From Mucilaginibacter celer (lineage in GTDB: Bacteria; Bacteroidota; Bacteroidia; Sphingobacteriales; Sphingobacteriaceae): a stretch of DNA of 64,000 nt. The first letter of the stretch is position 1; every line of letters starts with the position of its first letter. The notes below the pieces were generated by a model. It was given only the letters and a program-made list of their open reading frames with translations. It had not been told where the DNA came from and searched no databases. This document shows positions 1 through 9,630 of this stretch, piece after piece. A program made the position numbers and the translations under genes. The stretch covers positions 1,426,001-1,490,000 of the forward strand of contig NZ_CP032869.1 in the NCBI RefSeq assembly GCF_003576455.2, given 5' to 3'.

Positions 1-1727
1 AGCTACAACCCGGTATAAATGTTAAAGATGTTGGCAAAAAACTAACCGATATCATCAGGAAAAATAACAAGGGGAGTGAAAACACCACCATGAGTGTGAT
101 TGGCCTTAGAGAGATGCATTTTGAAACAGGTTTGTTAAGCACATCATTTGAGAAAGGTAATTTAAAACTGGTTAATATATTCCTCATTCTTGCCTTTTTA
201 CTTGTAGCCACTGCGTGTATCAATTATGTTAATTTAACTACGGCACGATCAAGTGTACGTGCAAAAGAGGTAAGTGTGCGCAAAATTGTGGGTGCAGGCA
301 GAGGGCAGCTTTTCGGCCAGTTCATGTCCGAATCGTTGGTAGTAAGTTTTCTGGCATTGTCATTTGCCATTTTATTTATTCAATTATGTTTGCCTTGGTT
401 TAATGAGGTTACTGAAAAGCATTTTGTGCAGCCCCTGGCATCTGTTACAACCTGGTTGCTATTATTAGGTACGCTGGTGGTTTGCTTTGTGTTTAATGGC
501 TTATACCCGGCTATTCTTTTATCATCATTTAAGCCGCTAACCGCTTTTAAAGGCAGGGCTGTTTTAAATTTTAAAGATGGAGCCATCCGCAAAACGCTGG
601 TTGTTTTACAATTTGCTATTTCAGTAATGCTCATTATCAGCACAATGATTATTTACCGCCAGCTTAACTTTGTGCAAAAGGCTGATCTGGGGTATAACCG
701 CGAGCACGTTTTTGTAATGAGCATACCATGGCAGGTGCTTGGTTTTGACGATAAAGTGCGGGAGCCCAAATTAAGGAGCATCATGAATGAACTGAAGCAA
801 CAAAGCGCCATAGGCGAGGTGTCCCGCTCGGCAAACGATGCTTTTTTTAACAACAGTAATAAAGTGTCGGGATCTATGGATTGGGAGGGGAGGCCAGACG
901 ATTATAAACCTTCGGTTGCAACAATATCGGCCGACGAAAATTTTCAGCATATCCTGGGCCTGAAAATGCAGGACGGGCACTGGTTCAGTAAAACAGGCAG
1001 CGATCAGCATAATGTAATTCTGAACGAAACGGCAGTAAAACAGTTGGGTATTCATCAACCTGTAATTGGCCAGCGGTTTAAATTTAACGGCGACTCAGGT
1101 GTAGTTGCAGGGGTGGTTAAAGATTTTAATTTCAGGAGTCTTCACGAAAAAATTGGCCCCATGGTTATTAATAATCATACTGACTGGGCACGCAGTTTTT
1201 ATATTAAAACAACGCCCGGCAACACCGCAGCAGCTATAAAAATAGCCCAAAATGTATGGAACAAATTTGTACCCGAACAACCTTTTGAATACAGCTTTAT
1301 CGATGATGGTTATAACAAACTTTACCATGCGGAACAACGCTCATCTACGCTGATAGCATCTTTTGCTACAATTGCTATTGTAATTTCGGCAATGGGATTG
1401 CTTGGGCTGGTAGCCTTTGCCGCCGAGCAACGTGTAAAAGAGATAGGCATCCGCAAAGTGCTGGGCGCAAGTGTGCAAAGCATTATCAGGCTGCTTTCTG
1501 CCGATTTTTTGAAAACTGTATTGATAGCCAACCTCATTGCCTTCCCGGTTGCCTGGTACATGATGAATAAGTGGCTGCAGGATTTTGCCTATCGCATCAA
1601 TATTTCGTGGTGGATCTTCGCCGTGGCTGCTATCGTGGCTTTGTTGGTAGCGCTGTTAACGGTAAGTATCCAATCCATCAAAGCGGCGCTGGCCAACCCG
1701 GCGAGGAGTTTGAGGAGTGGTGATTAG
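1..1727 (+). CDS. MacB/FtsX-type ABC transporter permease, 5'-truncated by window edge
   Basis: The reading frame is open from base 3 with no stop, so the gene begins outside the window; the ATG at base 90 is internal. The visible part starts in the end of the first periplasmic (MacB-PCD) domain, continues through FtsX domain 1 (ACINYVNLTTARSS, then KEVSVRKIVGAG), a second periplasmic domain, and FtsX domain 2 (KEIGIRKVLGAS), ending in ARSLRSGD. Such permeases use ATP hydrolysis by a partner ATPase to drive periplasmic conformational change for efflux or lipoprotein handling; the substrate is unknown. It is the first of seven co-oriented paralogues. A strong terminator follows, so it probably ends an upstream transcription unit. 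Confidence 0.9.
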   Translation, partial: LQPGINVKDVGKKLTDIIRKNNKGSENTTMSVIGLREMHFETGLLSTSFEKGNLKLVNIFLILAFLLVATACINYVNLTTARSSVRAKEVSVRKIVGAGRGQLFGQFMSESLVVSFLALSFAILFIQLCLPWFNEVTEKHFVQPLASVTTWLLLLGTLVVCFVFNGLYPAILLSSFKPLTAFKGRAVLNFKDGAIRKTLVVLQFAISVMLIISTMIIYRQLNFVQKADLGYNREHVFVMSIPWQVLGFDDKVREPKLRSIMNELKQQSAIGEVSRSANDAFFNNSNKVSGSMDWEGRPDDYKPSVATISADENFQHILGLKMQDGHWFSKTGSDQHNVILNETAVKQLGIHQPVIGQRFKFNGDSGVVAGVVKDFNFRSLHEKIGPMVINNHTDWARSFYIKTTPGNTAAAIKIAQNVWNKFVPEQPFEYSFIDDGYNKLYHAEQRSSTLIASFATIAIVISAMGLLGLVAFAAEQRVKEIGIRKVLGASVQSIIRLLSADFLKTVLIANLIAFPVAWYMMNKWLQDFAYRINISWWIFAVAAIVALLVALLTVSIQSIKAALANPARSLRSGD

Positions 1728-1770
1728 AGGTCGTGTTCAAGTGATTAGAGTTTAGAGACCGGTGGTTAGG

Positions 1771-1808
1771 AAAAAGCCCTTGCATTGTTTAAGTTGCAAG
1801 GGCTTTTT
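1771..1808 (+). terminator. Rho-independent terminator after first permease
   Basis: A perfect 14-bp inverted repeat (1771-1784 with 1795-1808) with a 10-base loop; the 3' arm ends in a run of T and the 5' arm begins in a run of A, so it could act in both directions. It separates the first permease from the next transcription unit. Confidence 0.85.
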
Positions 1809-1846
1809 TAATTGTTTTAAAGCAAAGCCGATAAAAAGGCATTCCC

Positions 1847-1895
1847 CTCTAACCTCTAACCTCTAACCTCTAACCTCTAACCTCTAACCTCTAAC
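1847..1895. repeat. Seven tandem copies of CTCTAAC
   Basis: Seven exact head-to-tail copies of the 7-mer CTCTAAC, followed by decayed copies to about 1910. Reverse-complement words (TTAGAG, GATTAGAG) lie on the other side of the terminator at about 1722-1770, so the terminator is flanked by inverted word arrays. No coding function is seen. Confidence 0.9.
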
Positions 1896-1920
1896 CTCCT
1901 GTCTCTAACCACTAAAACCA

Positions 1921-2031
1921 CTGTATCAATACCGTACACATGGTGTTACACTTACGAACACCTGGATATTTTAATTTGATTTAAATATTTGATAATCAGA
2001 TGATTGTTATTTTGGTATAGGTTTTACATTA
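1921..2031 (+). promoter_or_regulatory. Putative activator site plus promoter for the permease array
   Basis: Bases 1921-1961 match bases 17200-17240 (upstream of the ATPase) at about 32 of 41 positions without gaps; shared blocks are CTGTATCA, ACCGTAC, CAT, TGTTACA and CGAACA. A motif TTTTGGTAT at 2011-2018 recurs upstream of the ATPase as CTTTGGTAT, 93 versus 94 bases from the start of the element. The downstream motif can be read as a Bacteroidota -7 box (TATTTTGG, one off TAnnTTTG) or as an imperfect sigma-54 promoter (TTGG at 2012-2015 with ACAT about 10 bases further on). That both copies are a regulator-binding site is inference. Confidence 0.5.
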
Positions 2032-2053
2032 CTATCGAAAATCACAATTCGAT

Positions 2054-4474
2054 ATGCTGAAAAACTACTTCAAAATAGCCTGGCGCAATATTATCCGTCA
2101 TAAAGGTTATTCTGCTATAAACATTGCCGGCTTAACTGTTGGCATAGCCGCCTGTTTGCTCATTTTTGTTATCATCCAGTTCGAACTGAGTTTTAATACC
2201 TATAACCCCAATTTTAAAAATATATACCGTATTACTACGCAGGGCAAATCTGAAGCGGAAACCACTACAAACCCTGGTGTAGCTGTTCCGGCTACGGAGG
2301 CTTTACGTTTAGATTTTCCGCAGGCTAAGGTTGCTGCTTTAAATAGCAGCTATGGCAGCCTTATAACCGTACCCGAAGCGGCCGGCAGCAACACCGGCGA
2401 TAAAAAATTTACCGAGGGTATTGGCGTGTTATTCCTCCAGCCGCAGTTTTTTGATATTTTCAGTTACAAATGGCTGGCAGGCAGCGCATCGGCATTGGCC
2501 AATCCTGATATGGTGGTGATTGACAAAACCACCGCCACCAAGTACTTTGGCGATTGGAACAACGCCATGGGTAAAACCCTGCGAATGGACAATGTTTTAA
2601 CCCTGAAAGTAGCCGGTGTGGTTGAAGATGCTCCATCTAACAGTGATTTTCCGTTCAAGGTGATGGTATCTTTTGTTACCTGGAAACAACATGCCAAAGC
2701 CTACGATTATAATGAAGACTGGCATTCTACCAGCAGCAGTCACGAAATCTTTATGCTGTTCCCTCCGGGCATGAGCAAAGCAAATATCGATGCACAATTC
2801 AAAACCTTCTCTGCCAAACACTTCAAAAAAGATAACAACTCAGAAAGAAGCCTTGTGCCGCAGCCGCTGGGCGATATGCACTTTGATAAGGTGATAGGTA
2901 ACCCGCTGGGCGATCATAGCACCAGTATGGCCACCCTGCGCACACTGTCGTTCATCGGGTTGCTCATTATTATTATGGCATCTATCAATTTTATCAACCT
3001 TTCTACGGCTCAATCCGTTGGTCGCTCAAAAGAGGTTGGTATCCGTAAAGTACTGGGCAGTACCCGTCCGCAGCTTATTTTGCAGGTAATTGGCGAAACT
3101 ACTATCATCGTCATTATTTCGACATTATTTGCCATTGGCGCTGCTAAATTCGCTATCCCACAGTTAAAAAATGTTGCCAATGTTCCGGAAAATATCGCTT
3201 TGTTAAGTACCGGCAGCGTGTTGTTTTTGTTGGTAAGTACGGTGACGATTATTTTGTTATCGGGCGTTTATCCGGCCCTGGTAGTATCGGGTTTCAAACC
3301 GGTGCTGGCATTAAAAAATAAGATCACAGCGGCATCAATAGGGGGCATCCCATTGCGCCGGGCATTGGTAATTGCCCAATTTGCTATTTCGCAACTACTC
3401 ATCATCGGCACCATAGTAGCCGTAAACCAGATGGATTTTGTAAACAATGCCGATCTCGGCTTCAACAAAAGTGCACTACTCATTATCCCCGGTTATACTG
3501 ATAGCGTAAGCCTGGGCAAAATGGAATCGTTTAAATACCAGTTGCTTCAAAACAAAAGTGTTAAGGCCGTTAGTTTTTCTTCGGATGTACCATCGTCGGA
3601 TAATAACTGGGGCACCAATTTTTACTTCAATAACTCGAACAAGGATATCGGCTTCAGTACCTTTATGAAGTTTGGCGATGCTGATTACTTTAAAACCTAC
3701 GGCTTAAAATTCGCCGCCGGTAAAGGTTACGATGTTAGTGATACCGTTAAACAATATGTGGTTAACGAAACCTTTATTCACAAATTAGGCATCCAAAACC
3801 CGGAGCAGGCCATTGGTAAAATGGTAAGATTAGGTGGCGGTCATTGGAAACCCATAGTAGGCGTTTTGAAAGATTTTAAAACCAATTCGCTCCGTGATGC
3901 CATTAAGCCCATCGTTATCGCACCCGCTAAAGGTTACCAAGGGCAGTTAGGCATCAAAATAGAAACTGCCAACCTTAGCAAAACCGTAGCAGAACTACAA
4001 AAACTGTGGGAAAACACTTATCCCGAGTACGCCTACAACGGTTACTTTCTGGATGAGAGAATAGCCCAGTTTTACGAGCAGGAAAATAAAATGGCATTGG
4101 TATACAAAGTGTTTGCCGGCATAGCCATCTTCATTTCATGTCTTGGCTTATACGGGCTGGTATCATTTATGGCTGTGCAACGCACTAAAGAAGTAGGCAT
4201 CCGCAAGGTGTTAGGCGCATCGGTAAGCAGTATCGTATTCCTGTTCTCGAAAGAGTTTATGGTGCTTATCGGCATCTCGTTTATCATTGCCATGCCTGCT
4301 GCCTGGTACATTATGAACGGCTGGCTGCAAAATTTTGTTTACCGCATCTCGATGAGTGCCTGGATCTTTTTATTAGCCATAGTATCATCGCTGGTAATAG
4401 CCTGGGTAACCGTAGGCTACAAAGCCGTTAAAGCCGCGCTGGCCAACCCGGTTAAAAGCCTGAGAAGTGAGTAG
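2054..4474 (+). CDS. MacB/FtsX-type ABC transporter permease (806 aa)
   Basis: Full-length duplicated permease. A cytoplasmic amphipathic start leads into TM1 at about residues 21-42, then a periplasmic MacB-PCD domain to about 290, FtsX domain 1 from about 297 (ASINFINLSTAQSVGRSKE), a second periplasmic domain from about 430, and FtsX domain 2 from about 680 (LVSFMAVQRTKEVGIRKV), ending in VKSLRSE. The STAQ.....SKEVGIRKVLGS and LVSFMAV signatures group it with the permease at 9631-12009 rather than its immediate neighbours. It is the first gene after the conserved upstream element and probably the first of the six-permease unit. Substrate unknown. Confidence 0.92.
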   Translation: MLKNYFKIAWRNIIRHKGYSAINIAGLTVGIAACLLIFVIIQFELSFNTYNPNFKNIYRITTQGKSEAETTTNPGVAVPATEALRLDFPQAKVAALNSSYGSLITVPEAAGSNTGDKKFTEGIGVLFLQPQFFDIFSYKWLAGSASALANPDMVVIDKTTATKYFGDWNNAMGKTLRMDNVLTLKVAGVVEDAPSNSDFPFKVMVSFVTWKQHAKAYDYNEDWHSTSSSHEIFMLFPPGMSKANIDAQFKTFSAKHFKKDNNSERSLVPQPLGDMHFDKVIGNPLGDHSTSMATLRTLSFIGLLIIIMASINFINLSTAQSVGRSKEVGIRKVLGSTRPQLILQVIGETTIIVIISTLFAIGAAKFAIPQLKNVANVPENIALLSTGSVLFLLVSTVTIILLSGVYPALVVSGFKPVLALKNKITAASIGGIPLRRALVIAQFAISQLLIIGTIVAVNQMDFVNNADLGFNKSALLIIPGYTDSVSLGKMESFKYQLLQNKSVKAVSFSSDVPSSDNNWGTNFYFNNSNKDIGFSTFMKFGDADYFKTYGLKFAAGKGYDVSDTVKQYVVNETFIHKLGIQNPEQAIGKMVRLGGGHWKPIVGVLKDFKTNSLRDAIKPIVIAPAKGYQGQLGIKIETANLSKTVAELQKLWENTYPEYAYNGYFLDERIAQFYEQENKMALVYKVFAGIAIFISCLGLYGLVSFMAVQRTKEVGIRKVLGASVSSIVFLFSKEFMVLIGISFIIAMPAAWYIMNGWLQNFVYRISMSAWIFLLAIVSSLVIAWVTVGYKAVKAALANPVKSLRSE

Positions 4475-4543
4475 CAGTTTGCAGTAGCAGTAGGCAGTTT
4501 GCAGTAGCAATAGGCAGTTTGCAGTAGCAGTAGGCAGTTTGCA
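4474..4543. repeat. 20-bp tandem repeat, 3.5 copies
   Basis: Unit GCAGTTTGCAGTAGCAGTAG repeated at 4474, 4494, 4514 and a half copy at 4534, with a single G-to-A change in the second unit. It starts on the last base of the stop codon of the preceding permease. It is followed by AATGAAC-type words running into the next start codon. Confidence 0.9.
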
Positions 4544-4585
4544 AAGAATGAACTAATGAACAACTGAACCAATGAACCTTCAACC

Positions 4586-6946
4586 ATGATAGGAAATTAC
4601 ATAAAAACCACCGTAAGGGGCCTGATGAAAAACCGGGCTTACAGCTTTTTAAATATCGTCGGGCTGGCTATCGGCGTGGCTTGCGCTTCGATGATATTTT
4701 TGTGGGTGCAGGATGAGCTTACCTTCAATCACAACTTTGTGAAGCGGGATAACCTGTACACGGTGTTTGAAAATCAAACCTATGATGGTAAAACCTCAAC
4801 CTTTAGGGCCACGCCCGGGCCTATGGCCGAGGCTTTGCGTGCCGAAATTCCGGGTATTAAAAATGCGGCGCGCACCGCGGGTTCGGATAAGGCTGTGTTT
4901 GCTTTGGGTGATAAGGTGATTAACGAAGATGGTTCATACGCCGATCCGCAAATTTTTTCAATGCTGAAACTGCCTTTTGTGCAGGGCGATGAAAATAATG
5001 CTTTTCGCGAGTTGCATTCGGTAGTGATCAGTACTACCATGGCTAAAAAGTTTTTTGGTGATGCCAACCCCATCGGCAAAACTTTAAAAATGAATAATGA
5101 GCGGGAGTTTACTGTAACAGGTGTATTTGCCGATCTGCCTAAAAACTCAACTTTTCAAACCCAATGGTTAGCCCCATTAAAAAATATCGACCACATGCAG
5201 CCGTGGATGCAGAACTGGGGGGCCAACTGGGCGCGTACTTATGTAGAGTTGGAACCATCGGCAGATATTAACGCGGTAAATAAAAAACTGGAGCATTACA
5301 TCGGCTCTAAAAAAGAAGGCAACAATACCGTGTCCTTCCTTTTTGCCATGAACGATTGGAACCTGCGCGATAAATTTACGGATGGCAAAATGGATGGCGG
5401 CCGGATTGAGTATGTGCGCCTGTTTTCGGCGATCGCATTTATCATCCTTATCATTGCCTGCATCAATTTCATGAACCTGTCTACCGCCCGGTCTGAGAAA
5501 CGGGCCAAAGAAGTTGGCGTGCGTAAGGTGATGGGTGCCGGCAAAGGCAAGCTGGTAGCACAGTTTATAGGCGAGGCTGTGATTATGGCATTTATAGCTG
5601 TAATTGTAGCTGTACTTTTGGTGTACGCCGCCTTGCCAACCTTCAATAATATGGTACAGAAGGAGTTGGATATCGATCTGCTGCAACCTTTGCACTTATT
5701 TTATTTACTGTCGATAGGTTTGGTTACCGGTTTGTTGGCCGGGAGTTACCCGGCATTTTACCTGTCGTCGTTTAACCCGATATCGGTATTGAAAAATATC
5801 AAATTGCCATCGGCAACCGGCGCCGGCTTTATCAGGCAAAGTTTGGTGGTGATCCAGTTCTCCGTGTCTATCATCCTTATTATCGGTACTGTAATTATCT
5901 ACCAGCAAATTCAGCATGTAAAAAGCCGTAAAATGGGTTATGACAAGGATAATCTTGTTTATGTTGATACCAAAGGCAAAATAACCGATCATTTCGCTGC
6001 TGTAAATGCCGAACTGAAACAAACCGGTGTTGTGGCCGATGCCTCATTAAGCGAATACGATGTATTGCAAATTTGGAGCAATACCGATAACTATACATGG
6101 GATGGCAAAGATCCATCCAAAAACCCATTGATCACTATTGAAAATGTGAGCCCGCAGTTTGTATCAACCATGAATATGAAACTGCTTGCCGGTCGTGATT
6201 TTTATGCAAACGCCAAACCGGATAGTAACAACGTAATAATTAACGAAGCTTTTGCCAAGCAAATGGGTAAAGCCGGTCATGTAGGCGGCATTATCAGGGA
6301 TGGCGGCGGTGCCAGGTTCCAGGTAGCCGGCATTATTAAAGATTTCCTGTACAACGATATGTATGTTTCGGGCGCACCGCTCATGCTGTTTAGCCATCCC
6401 CAAAACAACAACGTATTAACCATCCGCTTTAAACAGGGCGTTAATTTAACAGATGCGCTGGCTAAAGCTGAAGCCGTTTATAAACGCGCCAACCCGGGCT
6501 ACCCCTTCGATTATAAGTTTGTAGATGCCGATTTCGATCAGCTGTTTAAAACCGAAAACCTAACCGGCAAACTGGCAGGTGTATTCGCTTCGTTGGCCAT
6601 TATGATATCATGCCTCGGCCTGTTTGGCCTGGCTGCGTATACCGCCGAACGCCGGATCAAGGAAATCGGGATTCGCAAGGTGCTTGGTGCATCGGTAGCC
6701 GGTTTAACAGGATTGCTATCGCGCGATTTTTTAAAGCTGGCGGCAATTTCGTGCCTCATCGCTTTCCCGGTGGCCTGGTATGCAGCCAATAACTGGCTGC
6801 AAAATTACCAGTATCGTGTTACGGTACATTGGTGGGTATTTGCAGCCGCGGGGATTGCCGCAATTGTAATAGCATTGGCAACGGTAAGCTTCCAGGCTGT
6901 AAAAGCAGCGCTGAGTAACCCGGTTAAAAGCCTTAGAAGTGAATAG
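4586..6946 (+). CDS. MacB/FtsX-type ABC transporter permease (786 aa)
   Basis: TM1 lies at about residues 19-40, the first periplasmic domain at 45-270, FtsX domain 1 from about 278 (ACINFMNLSTARSEKRAKE), the second periplasmic domain at about 430-655, and FtsX domain 2 from about 663 (LAAYTAERRIKEIGIRKV). The same core segment occurs nearly unchanged in the next permease (7117-9504), so these two are likely the product of a recent tandem duplication. The start ATG follows a run of AATGAAC-like words, each carrying an overlapping ATG/TGA; no clear Shine-Dalgarno sequence is visible. Confidence 0.92.
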   Translation: MIGNYIKTTVRGLMKNRAYSFLNIVGLAIGVACASMIFLWVQDELTFNHNFVKRDNLYTVFENQTYDGKTSTFRATPGPMAEALRAEIPGIKNAARTAGSDKAVFALGDKVINEDGSYADPQIFSMLKLPFVQGDENNAFRELHSVVISTTMAKKFFGDANPIGKTLKMNNEREFTVTGVFADLPKNSTFQTQWLAPLKNIDHMQPWMQNWGANWARTYVELEPSADINAVNKKLEHYIGSKKEGNNTVSFLFAMNDWNLRDKFTDGKMDGGRIEYVRLFSAIAFIILIIACINFMNLSTARSEKRAKEVGVRKVMGAGKGKLVAQFIGEAVIMAFIAVIVAVLLVYAALPTFNNMVQKELDIDLLQPLHLFYLLSIGLVTGLLAGSYPAFYLSSFNPISVLKNIKLPSATGAGFIRQSLVVIQFSVSIILIIGTVIIYQQIQHVKSRKMGYDKDNLVYVDTKGKITDHFAAVNAELKQTGVVADASLSEYDVLQIWSNTDNYTWDGKDPSKNPLITIENVSPQFVSTMNMKLLAGRDFYANAKPDSNNVIINEAFAKQMGKAGHVGGIIRDGGGARFQVAGIIKDFLYNDMYVSGAPLMLFSHPQNNNVLTIRFKQGVNLTDALAKAEAVYKRANPGYPFDYKFVDADFDQLFKTENLTGKLAGVFASLAIMISCLGLFGLAAYTAERRIKEIGIRKVLGASVAGLTGLLSRDFLKLAAISCLIAFPVAWYAANNWLQNYQYRVTVHWWVFAAAGIAAIVIALATVSFQAVKAALSNPVKSLRSE

Positions 6947-6953
6947 TCATTGA

Positions 6954-7017
6954 GTCATTAGGTCATTAAGTCATTGTTGCAGGGCGCAAAACAAAAATGA
7001 CTTAATGACCTAATGAC
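6954..7017. repeat. Perfect 22-bp hairpin built from an 8-bp word
   Basis: Left arm 6954-6975 consists of GTCATTAG/GTCATTAA-type words; right arm 6996-7017 is its exact reverse complement. Further copies of AATGACYY continue to about 7108, so several alternative pairings are possible. There is no T tract, so it is not a textbook terminator, but it is strong enough to pause transcription or protect a 3' end. Confidence 0.85.
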
Positions 7018-7116
7018 GTGTGCAGCAAAATGACTTAATGACTCAATGACGCAAAGCAAATGACCCAATGACGCGCAGCAAAATGACACGAAGTAAATGA
7101 CCTAATGATATAAAAG

Positions 7117-9504
7117 ATGATAAAGAATTACCTGAAAATCGCCTGGCGCAATATCCTTAACAATAAGGTTTACAGCGCTATTAATATTCTGGGGCTTGCC
7201 GCGGGGATGGCGGTGGCGCTGATGATTGGGCTTTGGGTTGTCAACGAGTACTCGTACGACAGATTTTTGCCCAATTATGAGCAACTATACCAGGTTGAAC
7301 AACATTTTACTACCCAGCACGATGGTGAACATACCCAGGCGGCTGTTTCACTGCCGCTGGCCGAGGTGCTCCGTAAGGAAATTCCCGGTATTAAACGTGT
7401 TGCCGAAACCGATTGGGTAGGCATGCAATGGCACGATTTGCTGGTGGGCGATAAAAAGTTTTACGTTGCAGGCGGCGCCGCAAATCCCGATTTTTTGCAG
7501 ATTTTTAAATATCCTTTCGTAAAAGGTAATGCCAAAGATGTATTTACCCAGCCAAATTCTATCATCCTGAATGAATCGACCGCTAAGGCACTGTTTGGCG
7601 ATGCTGATCCTATCAATAAAGTGGTTCGTTATGATAACCATGAAAGCCTTAAGGTAACCGGTGTTATTAAGGATATTCCTAAAAATGCTACCATACAATT
7701 CAGCTTTTTAACGCCATTTAGCTTTAAAGAAGCCACCGAAGACTGGATGAAAGGTGCCCGCACCATGTGGATCAATAACTCGTTCAACATGTTTTTGGAG
7801 CTGCAACCCGGTGTAACTATGGAGCAGATAGCGCCAAAAATTAAAAACATCGTATATAACCACAGCGAACAAATGCGCCCGGCTAAGCCCGAAGTGATTA
7901 TTCATCCGCTAAAAAAATGGCACCTGTATAATGATTTTAAAAACGGTAAAGCCGTTGGCGGTTTTATTGATTATGTGCGGATGTTTAGCGTGATAGGCAT
8001 TTTGGTGCTGTTGATTGCCTGTATCAATTTCATGAACCTGTCTACCGCACGCTCAGAAAAGCGTGCACGCGAAGTTGGGGTACGCAAAGCCATAGGTTCG
8101 CAACGGAGCGATTTGATTGCCCAGTTCCTGGCCGAATCGGTATTGATCACTTTTATCGCATTTATTTTATCGGTGGTTTTGGTGCAGTTGGCGGTACCAT
8201 CGTTTAATGAGATAGTTGGCAGCGCCATCAGCATACCTTACAGCAATGTTTGGTTTTGGGTGTTGATGATAGCCTACGTTTTATTTGCCGGTTTACTGGC
8301 AGGCAGCAGGCCGGCATTTTATCTTTCTTCATTTAATCCGGTGCAGGTTTTAAAGGGAACTATCAAAGTGGGTAAAGCAGCCTCACTGCCACGCAAAATT
8401 TTGGTAGTGGCGCAGTTTAGCTGTTCGGTAGCGTTAATTATAAGCACCGTTATCGTTTACCAGCAAATTCAACACGCCAAAAACCGCCCTACAGGTTATA
8501 GTGCCGAGCGATTGGTAGTTACTGATATGAGCGGCGATCTTGAACGTAATTACAGCGCCTTACGAAACGATTTGATTGCCGGAGGAATGGTTGAAAGCGT
8601 AGCTTCGGCATCGAGTCCTGTTACCGATATTTATAGTCATGCCGGCGTGGATAACTGGCCGGGTAAAAATGCCGGCGAAATGGGGATAAACGTAGGTGCC
8701 ATCTCCGTATCGCCAAGTTACTTTAAAACATTGGGTATTACCCTGAAGGAGGGACGTGATTTTGCCGATACCTGGGCTACCGATAGTGCAAGCGTAATAA
8801 TTAACGAAGCCGCGGCTAAACGTATGGGTCTGAAAAATCCGCTCAATCAGGAAATAAACTACAGCTTTTTAGGCAAAGTAAAAATAATAGGCGTTGTAAA
8901 AGATGCCTTGATGGAATCGCCTTTTACGCCGGTTAGGCCTACCATATTTAACCATGGCAGGGGCGGCAACAATATTATGTACCGCCTTGCGCCCAATGTA
9001 AATACACAGGATGCCCTTAAAAAAATAGGAAAGATCTTTGATACGTATAACCCGGCTTATCCTTTCATTTATAAGTTTATTGATGAAGAATACAACCGCA
9101 AATTCAGCCTTGAAGCATTGGTTGGTAAACTGGCCGGGGTATTTGCCGGGCTGGCTATTTTTATCTCCTGCCTTGGCCTGTTTGGCCTGGCAGCTTACGT
9201 AGCCGAGCAGCGCACCAAAGAGATCGGGATCCGCAAAGTATTGGGTGCCTCAATTGCGCAGGTGTGGCTGCTGTTATCAAAAGAGTTTATTTTACTGGTA
9301 ATGTTAAGCTGTGTAATAGCAACGCCGGTAGCCTTTTACTTTTTGAAGGGTTGGCTGCAGAAATATGAATATCGTATTACTATTGGTCCGGGAGTGTTTG
9401 TGCTTTCGGCCGTAGCAGCGATAGTTATTACGCTGGTTACTATCAGTTTCCAGGCGATAAAGGCGGCGTTGACAAACCCGGTGAAGAGTTTGCGTTCGGA
9501 ATAA
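7117..9504 (+). CDS. MacB/FtsX-type ABC transporter permease (795 aa)
   Basis: TM1 is at about residues 20-41 (LGLAAGMAVALMIGLWVV), FtsX domain 1 starts near residue 288 (ACINFMNLSTARSEKRARE) and FtsX domain 2 near 668 (LAAYVAEQRTKEIGIRKV). It is closest to the preceding permease, sharing IDYVRMFS/IEYVRLFS before TM2 and the STARSEKRA motif, and both genes are followed by GTCATT-word spacers, which suggests the spacer was duplicated with the gene. Cargo cannot be read from the sequence. Confidence 0.92.
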   Translation: MIKNYLKIAWRNILNNKVYSAINILGLAAGMAVALMIGLWVVNEYSYDRFLPNYEQLYQVEQHFTTQHDGEHTQAAVSLPLAEVLRKEIPGIKRVAETDWVGMQWHDLLVGDKKFYVAGGAANPDFLQIFKYPFVKGNAKDVFTQPNSIILNESTAKALFGDADPINKVVRYDNHESLKVTGVIKDIPKNATIQFSFLTPFSFKEATEDWMKGARTMWINNSFNMFLELQPGVTMEQIAPKIKNIVYNHSEQMRPAKPEVIIHPLKKWHLYNDFKNGKAVGGFIDYVRMFSVIGILVLLIACINFMNLSTARSEKRAREVGVRKAIGSQRSDLIAQFLAESVLITFIAFILSVVLVQLAVPSFNEIVGSAISIPYSNVWFWVLMIAYVLFAGLLAGSRPAFYLSSFNPVQVLKGTIKVGKAASLPRKILVVAQFSCSVALIISTVIVYQQIQHAKNRPTGYSAERLVVTDMSGDLERNYSALRNDLIAGGMVESVASASSPVTDIYSHAGVDNWPGKNAGEMGINVGAISVSPSYFKTLGITLKEGRDFADTWATDSASVIINEAAAKRMGLKNPLNQEINYSFLGKVKIIGVVKDALMESPFTPVRPTIFNHGRGGNNIMYRLAPNVNTQDALKKIGKIFDTYNPAYPFIYKFIDEEYNRKFSLEALVGKLAGVFAGLAIFISCLGLFGLAAYVAEQRTKEIGIRKVLGASIAQVWLLLSKEFILLVMLSCVIATPVAFYFLKGWLQKYEYRITIGPGVFVLSAVAAIVITLVTISFQAIKAALTNPVKSLRSE

Positions 9505-9508
9505 ATTG

Positions 9509-9605
9509 TCATTGAGTCATTTGCTGCGCGCCATTAAGTCATTGTTGCAAGGGGCAAATTAAAAATGACCAGATGACGGAATGGCAAAATAAAATGACTC
9601 AATGA
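9509..9605. repeat. Decayed GTCATT-word hairpin
   Basis: A 14-bp perfect inverted repeat (9509-9522 with 9592-9605) made of TCATTGAGTCATTT and its complement, enclosing further partial words. It is a degenerate relative of the spacer at 6954-7017, in the equivalent position behind the next paralogue. Confidence 0.75.
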
Positions 9606-9630
9606 TCTAATGACATAATGATCGAAGAAT

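Noticed and set aside
1847..1910. CRISPR-like array
   Set aside because: The tandem CTCTAAC units have no spacers and are only 7 bases long.
2012..2031. Firm sigma-54 promoter call
   Set aside because: The -24-like TTGG is present but the -12 GC is replaced by AC, and the second copy at 17292 fits worse; a normal -7 box reading is equally possible.
5177..5695. 172-codon minus-strand ORF over a permease
   Set aside because: Lies entirely within the conserved permease frame; composition is His/Tyr-rich as expected for an antisense frame.
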